Assembly: GCF_030817655.1 (NCBI RefSeq)
Contig: NZ_JAUSZM010000003.1
Span: 6,696,001 to 6,760,000, forward strand
From: Streptomyces sp. V4I2
Lineage (GTDB): Bacteria; Actinomycetota; Actinomycetes; Streptomycetales; Streptomycetaceae
Length of the DNA: 64,000 nt
Direction of reading: 5' to 3'
Shown: positions 25,322-33,555 of the stretch, piece after piece
Layout of the letters: each line of letters opens with the position of its first letter
How positions within the stretch are numbered: position 1 is the stretch's first letter
Translations under genes and position numbers: made by a program
Notes under the pieces: model-generated
Seen by the model: only the letters and a program-made list of their open reading frames with translations
What the model was told of the DNA's origin: nothing
Databases searched by the model: none

Positions 25322-26386
25322 ATGAGCCGCCGCGCCGGGTCCGCCGGCCCCCGCACTCTCGCCTTCGTGGAGAGTCCGGTACAGCTGCTGAACGTGCTGG
25401 AGTGGGCGCACGAGCGTGCGCCCGGCGCGGGGTTCACCCTCGTCGTGCTGTCCCCTCTCGACCCCATGACCCGCGGCCAGCTGCGCCGCATGTCCGAGCT
25501 CGCCCGCGAGGAGGGCCACCAGGTCCGCTGGGAGGAGGCCCGGGGCGGTGCCATGGCCCCGTTCCAGACCATCGGCGGCCTGACCGGCATGCTCCGCAAG
25601 GCGGACCGGGTGGTCCTGGGCGACCCCTTCTCGCGCTACGTCCAGCTGCTGCTGACGATCACCCGGGCCCGCGACCTCGTCGTCGTCGACGACGGCACGG
25701 CGACCATGGAGTTCGTCGCTCAGCTGGCCCGCGGCGAGCGCCTGGTCCGCTGGCACCGCAAGGGCGGCCGCCCCGGACCCCGGGACCTGGTCTTCGCGCC
25801 GGTGTCGTCCGTCGCCCGGCGCCGGCTGACACCGCACGAGAACCGGACGGTGGAGATCTTCTCCTCCATGCCGATGGAGGAGACCCCACCCGGCGTCACG
25901 GTAACCGCGAACGCCTTCGCCTGGACCCGCTCCCGCTTCGGCCCGCCCCGCATCACCAAGGGCGCCGACATGGTCGGCACCTCGCTGGTGGAGACGGGCG
26001 TCGTCGACGGCGACCGCTATCTGGAGGCCGTCCGCTCCCTGGCCAAGACGCACGGCGCGACCCGCTACTTCGCCCACCGCAGGGAAGCCACGGAGAAACT
26101 CCACCGCCTCGCCGTGGAGACGGGCCTGGAGATCGTCCGCCCCGAGCTGCCCCTGGAACTGATCGCCCGCCGCGGCCCGGTCGGCCGTACGATCCTCAGC
26201 TTCCCCTCGACCGTCGTCCACACCCTCCCGCTCGCCCTCGTCGGCACGGGCGTACGCGTCTCGGTCTGCGACATCGACCCCGAATGGCTCACCCGGAACG
26301 CCTCACCGCGCGCGCAGGGCTTCCTGTCCGGCGTGACGGGCTCGGCGCGGGACGTGACCCGGCTGTCGACGGTCACCGCGGTGTGA
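25322..26386 (+). CDS. GT52-like sialyltransferase-family glycosyltransferase
   Basis: 354 residues from ATG 25322. The start LAFVESPVQLLNVLEWA and the later blocks VVVDDGTATMEFV, YFAHRREATEKLHRL and LSFPSTVVHTLPLALVG fit the bacterial GT52 pattern, in which His of the HR/HP block and the Ser-Thr pair hold CMP-sugar. No signal peptide or membrane helix. It follows the CMP-Kdn synthesis genes on the same strand by 50 bases, so a role in transferring Kdn from CMP-Kdn is a sound inference. The match is at pattern level only. Confidence 0.6.
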   Translation: MSRRAGSAGPRTLAFVESPVQLLNVLEWAHERAPGAGFTLVVLSPLDPMTRGQLRRMSELAREEGHQVRWEEARGGAMAPFQTIGGLTGMLRKADRVVLGDPFSRYVQLLLTITRARDLVVVDDGTATMEFVAQLARGERLVRWHRKGGRPGPRDLVFAPVSSVARRRLTPHENRTVEIFSSMPMEETPPGVTVTANAFAWTRSRFGPPRITKGADMVGTSLVETGVVDGDRYLEAVRSLAKTHGATRYFAHRREATEKLHRLAVETGLEIVRPELPLELIARRGPVGRTILSFPSTVVHTLPLALVGTGVRVSVCDIDPEWLTRNASPRAQGFLSGVTGSARDVTRLSTVTAV

Positions 26387-26392
26387 CAGTTC

Positions 26393-27055
26393 TTACGCCG
26401 GCTTCCTCGCCAGCACGAAGGCCCGCGGCCGCTGCTCGTCCTCGTACGGCTCACGCAGCAGCCGGGCCCGGACGTGCAGGCCCGCCTTGGTGAGGTGGTC
26501 GGCCACCGTCTGCGGCGTACGCCAGTAGTAGTCGAGCGAGATGTCCTGGCCGAAGCGCTCCGCCAGATGCATCGCCCCGTCCTCGTCCCCGGACTGGAAG
26601 AGGAGCAGCACGTGCCCGCCGGGCACCAGGACCCGGTGGAACTCGGCGAACGCCGTCGCCAGGTGCTCGTCGGGCACGTGGATGATCGAGTACAGGGCGA
26701 CGATCCCGCCCAGCGTCCCGTCCGGCAGGTCCAGGGACGTGAGAGAACCCACATGGAAACGCAGACCGGGATGGGCCCGGCGGGCCAGCTCCACCATCCG
26801 GGGTGAGACGTCGACCCCGAAGACCGGCAGCCCCATGGCGTGCAGCCGGGCGGTGACGTACCCGGTGCCGCAGCCGAGGTCGGCGACGGGGGCCGACCCG
26901 TTGCCGCGCACCAGCTCCGCGAAGGCGGTGACCTGGGCGCGGTCCACCGGTCTGTCGTCGAGCCCGTCCCCGGGGAAGCGCTCGCCGAAGGCGTCGGCGA
27001 TCTTGTCGTACGAGGTGCGGGTGGCCTCTATGAATCCCTGATCCTGTGCGCTCAC
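26393..27055 (-). CDS. Class I SAM-dependent methyltransferase
   Basis: 220 residues from GTG 27055. Motif I is VADLGCGTGYVTARLHAMG near residues 58-76, followed by VFGVDVSPRMVELARR and a post-I block GIVALYSIIHVP. It resembles the UbiE/MenG-like methyltransferase group of small-molecule enzymes. It is convergent with the glycopolymer gene ending at 26386 and stands alone. The substrate cannot be told. Confidence 0.8.
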   Translation of the reverse strand: MSAQDQGFIEATRTSYDKIADAFGERFPGDGLDDRPVDRAQVTAFAELVRGNGSAPVADLGCGTGYVTARLHAMGLPVFGVDVSPRMVELARRAHPGLRFHVGSLTSLDLPDGTLGGIVALYSIIHVPDEHLATAFAEFHRVLVPGGHVLLLFQSGDEDGAMHLAERFGQDISLDYYWRTPQTVADHLTKAGLHVRARLLREPYEDEQRPRAFVLARKPA

Positions 27056-27145
27056 GCTGCCGCACCCTAGCCGCCGTCCGGCCCCGGTGCCGGGCAGTTC
27101 ACCGGGGCTGCACGCGAAGTTTCCGGGGCGGGGCGGTACGCCGTG

Positions 27146-27421
27146 TCAGGGTTCCTCGGCGGTCCAGGTGAAGCCGCTCAGCGGCCCGGGCGGGGGCTTG
27201 ACGGGCGTGGGGTCAGCGGCCGCGTCCCGCGCCCGTTCGCTCCTTCGGCGCAGCAGCCACACCGTCGTCGACAGCAGCCAGCCCGCCAGGATCATCAGGA
27301 CGAGCACGGTCAGGGCCAGGCCCACCGTTCCGAACAGCCCGAGCTTCGCCAGCAGCCCGGGAATCTGGTCCTCGCCGCAGCCGCAGGCCTGCCAGGGAGC
27401 CGTCGCCAGGGTGGTCGTCAT
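27146..27421 (-). CDS. Small membrane protein, unknown function
   Basis: 91 residues from ATG 27421. It begins MTTTLATAPWQACGCGED, has one or two adjacent membrane helices (TVGLALTVLVLMILAGWLLSTTVWLL), then a basic stretch LRRRSERARD and a Pro-rich tail ending TWTAEEP. The tail ends just before the stop and the codon bias is good. I do not recognise a family. The stretch 27422-27742 to the next gene holds no other gene; it contains spaced arms GGGGTGGGT and ACCCACCCC (27583 and 27631) and an AT-richer promoter-like part. Confidence 0.5.
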   Translation of the reverse strand: MTTTLATAPWQACGCGEDQIPGLLAKLGLFGTVGLALTVLVLMILAGWLLSTTVWLLRRRSERARDAAADPTPVKPPPGPLSGFTWTAEEP

Positions 27422-27742
27422 GGAGACAGGCTGCCCGCGCGGGGCGTCGCCTGCACGCAGTGTCGCGCAACCGTCGCCCGGTGGTGATGCTTTCGGGATC
27501 CCGGCCCGCTTCCGTGCCGGCGCGGTCCCGACAGATGAACAGATCGGCCTCTTCTCCGCCCGGCGTGGTATCCGTGGAGGAAGGGGTGGGTGCCTACGGC
27601 AGCCACCCGGCCGCAAAGTCGGCCGAGTGTACCCACCCCGAACGGTACATATGCGTTCGGCGGTCAGATTTTCTTCCCCTATGGGGCTGATCTTTTGTTG
27701 ATCGTGGTCAGCTGACCGGTCGGGCGTCCTACCCTTCAGAGG

Positions 27743-28975
27743 GTGAAGCCATTGATGTCACTTGAGCCCGAGGCCGATCTTGCCGGGGAAGCGCTGCTTC
27801 CCGGTGCGCTGCCCGAGGCGCTCCGTGCCGAGCTCGTTGCCTTCCGTCGCGACCTGCACATGCACCCCGAGCTCGGCAACCAGGAGTTCCGCACCACCGC
27901 GGCGATCAAGGAGCGGCTCGAGCAGGCCGGCCTGAAGCCGCGCGTGCTCGCCGTCGGCACCGGACTCGTCTGTGACATCGGCGAGTGGGACGGCGGCCGG
28001 CCCATGCTCGCCCTGCGCGCCGACATCGACGGCCTGCCCATCCCGGACATGAAGACCGAGTGCTCGTACCGCTCCACCGTGCCCGACCGCGCGCACGCCT
28101 GCGGTCACGACGTGCACACCACCGTGGTGCTGGGCGCCGGGCTGGTCCTCGCCGACCTGCACCGGCAGGGGCGGCTGCCCAGACCGGTACGGCTGCTCTT
28201 CCAGCCCGCGGAGGAGGTCCTGCCCGGCGGCGCCGCCGACGCCATCGACTGCGGGGTGCTCGAAGGGGTCGGGCGGATGATCGCCGTGCACTGCGACCCT
28301 CGCGTCGACGCCGGGCGGATCGGGCTGCGGCAGGGCGCCATCACCTCCGCCTGCGACCGGCTGGAGATCTCCCTCGACGGGCCCGGCGGCCACACCGCAC
28401 GGCCCCACCTCACGACCGACCTCGTGACGGCCGTCGCCCGCGTCGTCACCGACGTGCCCGCGCTCGTCGCCCGCCGCGTCGACACCCGCGCCGGGCTCGC
28501 CGTGACCTGGGGCCGCATCGAGTCGGGCCACGCACCGAACGTGATCCCGCAGCACGCCGAGCTCTCCGGGACCGTCCGGTGCCTGGACATCGACGCATGG
28601 CGGCAGGCCCCCGACATCGTGGTCGCCGCGATCGACGAGGTCGCCAATCTGCACCGCGCCAAGTCGGAGATCAACTACGTGCGCGGGGTCCCGCCGGTCG
28701 TCAACGACCCGGACGTCACCGAGCTGGTCCGGGACGCGATGATCGCCCGCCGGGGCATCGACTCCGTGGAGAGCACCGAGCAGAGCCTCGGCGGCGAGGA
28801 CTTCTCCTGGTACCTCCAGCACATCCCCGGCGCCATGGCCCGCCTCGGCGTCCGCACCCCGGGCGAGCGCACGGTGCGTGACCTCCACCAGGGCGACTTC
28901 GACGCCGACGAGTCGGCGATCACGGTCGGCGTGGAGCTGTTCACGGCCGCCGCGCTCATGGACGCGGGCCTGTAG
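27743..28975 (+). CDS. M20 family amidohydrolase
   Basis: 410 residues from GTG 27743, or 406 from ATG 27755. It belongs to the M20D group (IAA-amino acid hydrolase / hippuricase / aminobenzoyl-glutamate hydrolase like). Metal ligands appear in HACGHDVHTTVVLGAG, PAEEVLPGGA, and the C-terminal LGGEDFSWYL; the dimerisation domain has the usual GPGGHTARPH. It probably hydrolyses an N-acyl amino acid or similar amide in the cytoplasm. It lies just before the nucleoside genes but lacks their operator, so it is probably outside that regulon. Confidence 0.85.
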   Translation: MKPLMSLEPEADLAGEALLPGALPEALRAELVAFRRDLHMHPELGNQEFRTTAAIKERLEQAGLKPRVLAVGTGLVCDIGEWDGGRPMLALRADIDGLPIPDMKTECSYRSTVPDRAHACGHDVHTTVVLGAGLVLADLHRQGRLPRPVRLLFQPAEEVLPGGAADAIDCGVLEGVGRMIAVHCDPRVDAGRIGLRQGAITSACDRLEISLDGPGGHTARPHLTTDLVTAVARVVTDVPALVARRVDTRAGLAVTWGRIESGHAPNVIPQHAELSGTVRCLDIDAWRQAPDIVVAAIDEVANLHRAKSEINYVRGVPPVVNDPDVTELVRDAMIARRGIDSVESTEQSLGGEDFSWYLQHIPGAMARLGVRTPGERTVRDLHQGDFDADESAITVGVELFTAAALMDAGL

Positions 28976-29211
28976 CCATACCCCCGAAACCCCCGTTCCG
29001 GTTGCGGCCGGGGCGGGGCGGGGGGACTCTGAGCGCGTGGCGTTCAAACAGCTGCGCCATCACGCTGGAGGCACCCCGGAGGCACGGAGAGTCACGGAAA
29101 TTGTGGGTGCTGTGTCCTGAGGCATCCCATTCGATCCGGTGGTTCACAGGGACGTAACCGGCCATCGGCACGAATGGATAACGGCCACACGGAACCCCGT
29201 TCCCAGGAGTG

Positions 29212-29225
29212 TCTACGCGCGTTAC
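29212..29225. promoter_or_regulatory. Nucleoside-regulon operator 1 (TCTACGCGCGTTAC)
   Basis: This site matches five others in the window upstream of nucleoside uptake and salvage genes. The right half departs from the full palindrome because it merges with a -10-like TTACTCT. It lies 54 bases before the first BMP lipoprotein gene. The gap 28976-29279 holds this site and no gene. Confidence 0.8.
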
Positions 29226-29279
29226 TCTGCGCCGAACTCAGCACCCACTGCGGGGCTTTGGAGAATGGGGAACTTCGAG

Positions 29280-30332
29280 ATGCGTCGGATATCCAAACTG
29301 ACCCGTGTCGCGGTGGGGGTCGCGTCGCTCGCGCTCGCCGCAACCGCCTGTGGCGGTACCAGCACCGACAACGGCGGCAGCGACAGCGAGACGAAGGAAA
29401 AGCTCGGCCTCGCCATCGCGTACGACATCGGCGGCAAGGGCGACCAGTCCTTCAACGACGCCGCCTACTCGGGCCTGGAGAAGGCCAAGAAGGAATTCGG
29501 CTACAAGACGGCCGACGTGGAGCCCACGGAGGGCGAGACCGACGCGGACAAGCAGCAGCGTCTCGAGTCGCTCGCCAAGCAGGGCTACAACCCGGTCATC
29601 GGCATCGGCTTCGTCTACGGTCCGGCGATGGAGGCGGCGGCCGCGAAGTACCCGAAGACCACCTTCGGCATCGTCGACTCCGTCGTCGAGGCCGACAACG
29701 TCGCCTCCCTCGTCTTCGCCGAGGAGCAGGCCTCCTACCTCGCCGGTGTCGCCGCGGCCAAGGCCACCAAGAGCAACACCGTCGGCTTCGTGGGCGGCGT
29801 GGACATCCCGCTGATCCACAAGTTCGAGGCCGGCTACAAGCAGGGCGTCGCGGACACCAACCCCAAGGTCAAGGTGGTCTCGCAGTACCTGACGCAGACC
29901 GCGGAGGAGGGCGGCTTCTCCAGTCCCGACAAGGGCAAGGCCGCCGCCGAGGGCCAGATCGAGAAGAAGGCCGACGTCCTCTACCAGGCGGCCGGTCTGT
30001 CCGGTCAGGGTGTGATCGAGGCCGCCGCCAAGGCGAAGGTCTGGGCGATCGGCGTCGACTCCGACCAGTACAACCAGGCTGCCCTGGCGTCGTACAAGAA
30101 CTACATCCTGACCTCCGCCCTGAAGGACGTCGGCGGCGCGGTGTACTCCCTGGCCAAGTCGGTCGAGGACGGCAAGCCGCTGACCGGCGTCCAGACCTTC
30201 GACCTGAAGGTGAACGGCGTCGGCCTGGCCGAGAGCAACCCGGAGTTCGCGAAGATCGCGGGTCTGTCCGACGCGGTGGCCAAGGCCAAGGAAGAGATCA
30301 TCGACGGCACCATCAAGGTCAAGACCGAGTAG
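29280..30332 (+). CDS. BMP family nucleoside-binding lipoprotein, copy 1
   Basis: 350 residues from ATG 29280 (GGGGAA 7 bases upstream). The signal peptide ends AATAC with the lipidated Cys at 24, after which the BMP/Med domain follows: LAIAYDIGGKGDQSFNDAAYSGLEKA, PVIGIGFVYGPAMEAAAAKYP, VGFVGGVDIPLIHKFEAGY, SPDKGKAAAEGQI, WAIGVDSDQY. The fold is that of PnrA, a purine nucleoside receptor. It would deliver nucleosides to the ABC transporter encoded 1.5 kb downstream. It is followed by its own terminator and by a close paralogue (30704-31750). Confidence 0.9.
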   Translation: MRRISKLTRVAVGVASLALAATACGGTSTDNGGSDSETKEKLGLAIAYDIGGKGDQSFNDAAYSGLEKAKKEFGYKTADVEPTEGETDADKQQRLESLAKQGYNPVIGIGFVYGPAMEAAAAKYPKTTFGIVDSVVEADNVASLVFAEEQASYLAGVAAAKATKSNTVGFVGGVDIPLIHKFEAGYKQGVADTNPKVKVVSQYLTQTAEEGGFSSPDKGKAAAEGQIEKKADVLYQAAGLSGQGVIEAAAKAKVWAIGVDSDQYNQAALASYKNYILTSALKDVGGAVYSLAKSVEDGKPLTGVQTFDLKVNGVGLAESNPEFAKIAGLSDAVAKAKEEIIDGTIKVKTE

Positions 30333-30367
30333 TTCCGTCCGAACGGACCAACCAGGTCGGATCGGTA

Positions 30368-30405
30368 CGAAGCGGGCGTGGACTTCTGAGTCCCCGCCCG
30401 CTTCG
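30368..30405. terminator. Terminator of the first BMP gene
   Basis: Arms CGAAGCGGGCG (30368-30378) and CGCCCGCTTCG (30395-30405) with additional pairing GGACT/AGTCC inside. It separates the two lipoprotein genes, each of which has its own operator. The 370-base gap 30333-30703 holds this hairpin and the second promoter. Confidence 0.75.
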
Positions 30406-30528
30406 GCGTGTCCGGCCGGGGTCACCCACCGCCACGTTCCCTTTGCGGTCGGCAATCCTTGGGTCAAGGGCGAGTTGCGTTGGGGCACGGGCGGATAACA
30501 AGGTGGACAGAAGGGGTTTTCACGCTGG

Positions 30529-30542
30529 TCTACGCGCGTTAA
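30529..30542. promoter_or_regulatory. Nucleoside-regulon operator 2 (TCTACGCGCGTTAA)
   Basis: Same element as at 29212, again running into a -10-like TTAATCT; the following TCTGCG is also shared between the two sites. It precedes the second BMP lipoprotein gene by about 160 bases. Confidence 0.8.
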
Positions 30543-30703
30543 TCTGCGGCGAAGCCAAGCATGGAAGCCGAACCGTCCGGCGCTTGGTGACCCCAGGGAA
30601 GCGCGAGCACGCCCCAGCGCCGCCCGGCACGCACTCCCGCCGCGAACGACGCAGGAACGCAGCCGCACTTCCCCGGATCCGCTATACGACAGGAGCACCA
30701 CAC

Positions 30704-31750
30704 ATGCGCCGGATTTCCCGGATCACGGTCGCAGGCGCAGCGACCGCCTCTCTGGCCCTCGCGCTCTCCGCCTGCGGCGGGACCTCGACCGACAGTTCGT
30801 CGGACTCGAAGGGCGACAAGGGTCTGGCCATCGCGTACGACGTCGGCGGCAAGGGCGACCAGTCCTTCAACGACGCGGCGTACGCGGGCCTGGAAGAGGC
30901 GAAGAAGGAGTTCGGCTACCAGACGGCCGACCTGGAGCCCACCGAGGGCGAGACCGACACCGACAAGCAGCAGCGTCTGGAGTCGCTCGCCAAGCAGGGC
31001 TACGACCCGGTCATCGGCATCGGCTACGCGTACGCGCCGGCCGTCAAGGAGGCCGCGGCCAAGTTCCCGGACACCACCTTCGGCATCGTGGACGACTCCA
31101 CCGTCGAGGCGGGCAACGTGGCGGACCTGGTCTTCTCCGAGGAGGAGGCCTCCTACCTCGCCGGCGTCGCCGCGGCCAAGAGCACCAAGACGGACGTGGT
31201 CGGCTTCGTGGGCGGCGTGGACATCCCGCTGATCCACAAGTTCCAGGCGGGCTTCGCGCAGGGCGTCAAGGACACCGACTCCAAGGTCAAGGTCATCTCG
31301 CAGTACCTGACGCAGACCGCGGAGGAGGGCGGCTTCTCCAGCCCCGACAAGGGCAAGACGGCCGCCGAGGGCCAGATCGAGAAGAAGGCGGACGTCGTCT
31401 ACGCGGCCGCCGGTCTCTCCGGCCAGGGCGTGATCGAGGCCGCCGCCGCCAACAAGATCTGGGCGATCGGCGTCGACTCGGACCAGTACCGGCAGGAAGC
31501 CCTCACGAAGTACAAGGACTCCATCCTCACCTCGGCGATGAAGGACGTCGCCAAGGCGGTGTACAACCTGGCGAAGTCGGTCGAGGACGGCAAGCCCGAG
31601 ACCGGTATCGTCAGGGGCGATCTGAAGACCGGCGAGGTGGGCCTGTCGAACTCCAACCCGAAGTTCGCGGACAACACCGAGCTGCAGGACGCCATCAAGA
31701 CGGCCAAGGAGAAGATCATCAGCGGCGAGATCAAGGTCAAGAGCAGCTGA
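30704..31750 (+). CDS. BMP family nucleoside-binding lipoprotein, copy 2
   Basis: 348 residues from ATG 30704 after AGGAG. The lipobox is LSAC with Cys24. It is a close paralogue of the protein at 29280-30332, with long identical stretches such as GGKGDQSFNDAAY, EPTEGETD, GGVDIPLIHKF and QYLTQTAEEGGFSSPDKG. The differences cluster on the C-terminal lobe, for example VRGDLKTGEVGL in place of TFDLKVNGVGL, which might reflect different nucleoside preference. It has its own operator and terminator. It presumably shares the ABC transporter encoded next. Confidence 0.9.
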   Translation: MRRISRITVAGAATASLALALSACGGTSTDSSSDSKGDKGLAIAYDVGGKGDQSFNDAAYAGLEEAKKEFGYQTADLEPTEGETDTDKQQRLESLAKQGYDPVIGIGYAYAPAVKEAAAKFPDTTFGIVDDSTVEAGNVADLVFSEEEASYLAGVAAAKSTKTDVVGFVGGVDIPLIHKFQAGFAQGVKDTDSKVKVISQYLTQTAEEGGFSSPDKGKTAAEGQIEKKADVVYAAAGLSGQGVIEAAAANKIWAIGVDSDQYRQEALTKYKDSILTSAMKDVAKAVYNLAKSVEDGKPETGIVRGDLKTGEVGLSNSNPKFADNTELQDAIKTAKEKIISGEIKVKSS

Positions 31751-31796
31751 AGAGCAACACCCTGAGCAGCGTGTAACCGCGGGGTTACGTCCGCTC

Positions 31797-31833
31797 AACG
31801 GGGTACGGGGAGGCTGTCTCCCCGTACCCCGTT
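31797..31833. terminator. Terminator of the second BMP gene
   Basis: Perfect 16-base arms (AACGGGGTACGGGGAG at 31797-31812, complement at 31818-31833) around a 5-base loop, 47 bases after the stop. The ABC operon beyond it has its own operator. Confidence 0.85.
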
Positions 31834-31870
31834 GTCACGGACGTCGGGCCCCTTTCGATGCCGTAGGGGC

Positions 31871-31884
31871 GCTACGCGCGTAGA
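31871..31884. promoter_or_regulatory. Nucleoside-regulon operator 3 (GCTACGCGCGTAGA)
   Basis: The core CTACGCGCGTAG is a perfect palindrome. It lies 28 bases before the ABC ATPase start and should control the whole five-gene transport and salvage operon. Confidence 0.85.
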
Positions 31885-31911
31885 CGACCCCCTTTCCCAG
31901 GAGAGTGCGCC

Positions 31912-33555
31912 ATCAACGCGTCCAGCAGCCCTCCGGCCGACGCGGCGGTCAACGGTCAGGTGACCGCCGTCGAACTCGCCGGGATCACAAAGCGATTCCC
32001 GGGCGTCGTGGCCAACCACGACATCCATCTCACCGTCCGCAAGGGCACCGTCCATGCCCTCGTCGGTGAGAACGGCGCCGGCAAGTCGACGCTGATGAAG
32101 ATCCTCTACGGCATGCAGAAGCCGGACGAGGGCACCATCGCGATCGACGGCGCACAGGTCGCCTTCTCGTCGCCGGCCGACGCCATCGTCCGCGGCATCG
32201 GCATGGTGCACCAGCACTTCATGCTCGCCGACAACCTCACGGTGCTCGAGAACGTGGTGCTGGGCAGCGAGAAGCTGTACGGCATCGGCGGCAAGGCCCG
32301 CCGCAAGATCAAGGAGCTCTCCGAGCGCTACGGCCTCGGCGTGCGCCCCGACGTCCTGGTCGAGGAACTCGGCGTCGCCGCCCGCCAGCGCGTGGAGATC
32401 CTCAAGGTCCTCTACCGCGGCGCCCGCATCCTGATCCTGGACGAGCCGACGGCCGTCCTCGTGCCGCAGGAGGTGGACGCGCTCTTCGACAACCTCCGCG
32501 AGCTCAGGTCCGAGGGCCTGTCGGTCATCTTCATCTCCCACAAGCTGGGCGAGGTCCTCTCCGTCGCCGACGAGATCACCGTCATCCGCCGCGGTACGAC
32601 CGTCGGCACCGCGGTCCCCGCCGAGACCAGCCCGCGCCAGCTCGCCGAGATGATGGTCGGCAGCGAGCTGCCCACCCCGGAGACCGCCGAGTCCACGGTC
32701 ACCGACCGCCCGGTCATCACCGTCGACAAGCTCCGCCTCGAGGCGTTCGGCGGCAAGGCCCTTCTCGACGACATCAGCTTCACCATCCACGCGGGCGAGA
32801 TCCTGGGCATCGCCGGCGTGGAGGGCAACGGCCAGACCGAGCTGGTCGACGCGCTCATCGGCCTCAAGGGCGCCGACTCCGGCACGATCGCGCTGATCGA
32901 CGAGGAGATCACCGCCTGGCCCACCCGCAGGCGCCGCGAGCAGGGCATCGGCTACATCCCCGAGGACCGCCACCGCCACGGCCTGCTCCTGGAGGCCCCC
33001 CTCTGGGAGAACCGCATCCTCGGCCATGTCACCGAGAAACCCAACGCCAAGGGCGTCTGGCTGGACCCGAAGGGCGCCCAGGCGGACACCCGCCGGATCG
33101 TCGCGGACTACGACGTGCGCACCCCCGGCATCGACGTCACCGCCGCCTCCCTGTCCGGCGGCAACCAGCAGAAGCTGATCGTCGGCCGCGAGATGAGCAG
33201 CAAACCGCGCTTCCTCATCGCCGCCCACCCCACCCGGGGTGTGGACGTCGGCGCGCAGGCCGCGATCTGGGACCACATCCGTGAGGCCCGCCGCGAGGGC
33301 CTGGCCGTGCTGCTGATCTCCGCCGACCTCGACGAGCTGATCGGCCTGTCCGACACCCTGCGCGTGATCTACAACGGCAAACTGGTCGCCGACGCCGACC
33401 CGGCCACCATCACCCCGGAGGAACTCGGCTCGGCCATGACCGGTGCCGCCACCGGTCACCTCGAACACCAAGAGACCCCGGCAGACACCCCCGAGACCCC
33501 CGAGACTCCCGACCTTGGCAAGTCTCCCGAGTCTCCGGAAGACGAGGCCCGCTGA
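31912..33555 (+). CDS. Nucleoside ABC transporter ATPase with two nucleotide-binding domains
   Basis: 547 residues if it starts at ATC 31912, which follows AGGAG (31899-31903) at 8 bases; the first standard codon is GTG 31960, giving 531 residues but no ribosome site. Domain 1 has Walker A GENGAGKST near residue 52 and Walker B ILILDEPTAVLVP; domain 2 has GVEGNGQTELVD in place of a Walker A, the signature LSGGNQQK near 414 and the non-canonical FLIAAHPTRGVD. This is the RbsA/MglA-like ATPase of BMP-type nucleoside importers. A Pro/Glu/Thr-rich tail follows. It is coupled to the permease genes by TGATG. Confidence 0.85.
   Translation: MNASSSPPADAAVNGQVTAVELAGITKRFPGVVANHDIHLTVRKGTVHALVGENGAGKSTLMKILYGMQKPDEGTIAIDGAQVAFSSPADAIVRGIGMVHQHFMLADNLTVLENVVLGSEKLYGIGGKARRKIKELSERYGLGVRPDVLVEELGVAARQRVEILKVLYRGARILILDEPTAVLVPQEVDALFDNLRELRSEGLSVIFISHKLGEVLSVADEITVIRRGTTVGTAVPAETSPRQLAEMMVGSELPTPETAESTVTDRPVITVDKLRLEAFGGKALLDDISFTIHAGEILGIAGVEGNGQTELVDALIGLKGADSGTIALIDEEITAWPTRRRREQGIGYIPEDRHRHGLLLEAPLWENRILGHVTEKPNAKGVWLDPKGAQADTRRIVADYDVRTPGIDVTAASLSGGNQQKLIVGREMSSKPRFLIAAHPTRGVDVGAQAAIWDHIREARREGLAVLLISADLDELIGLSDTLRVIYNGKLVADADPATITPEELGSAMTGAATGHLEHQETPADTPETPETPDLGKSPESPEDEAR

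Noticed and set aside
29212..29225. Palindromes as BldD boxes
   Set aside because: The BldD consensus spaces AC and GT by five bases; all six sites have four, and the flanks match each other, not the BldD form.
31905..31907. GTG start for the ABC ATPase right after the ribosome site
   Set aside because: It is out of frame with the protein and only one base from AGGAG.
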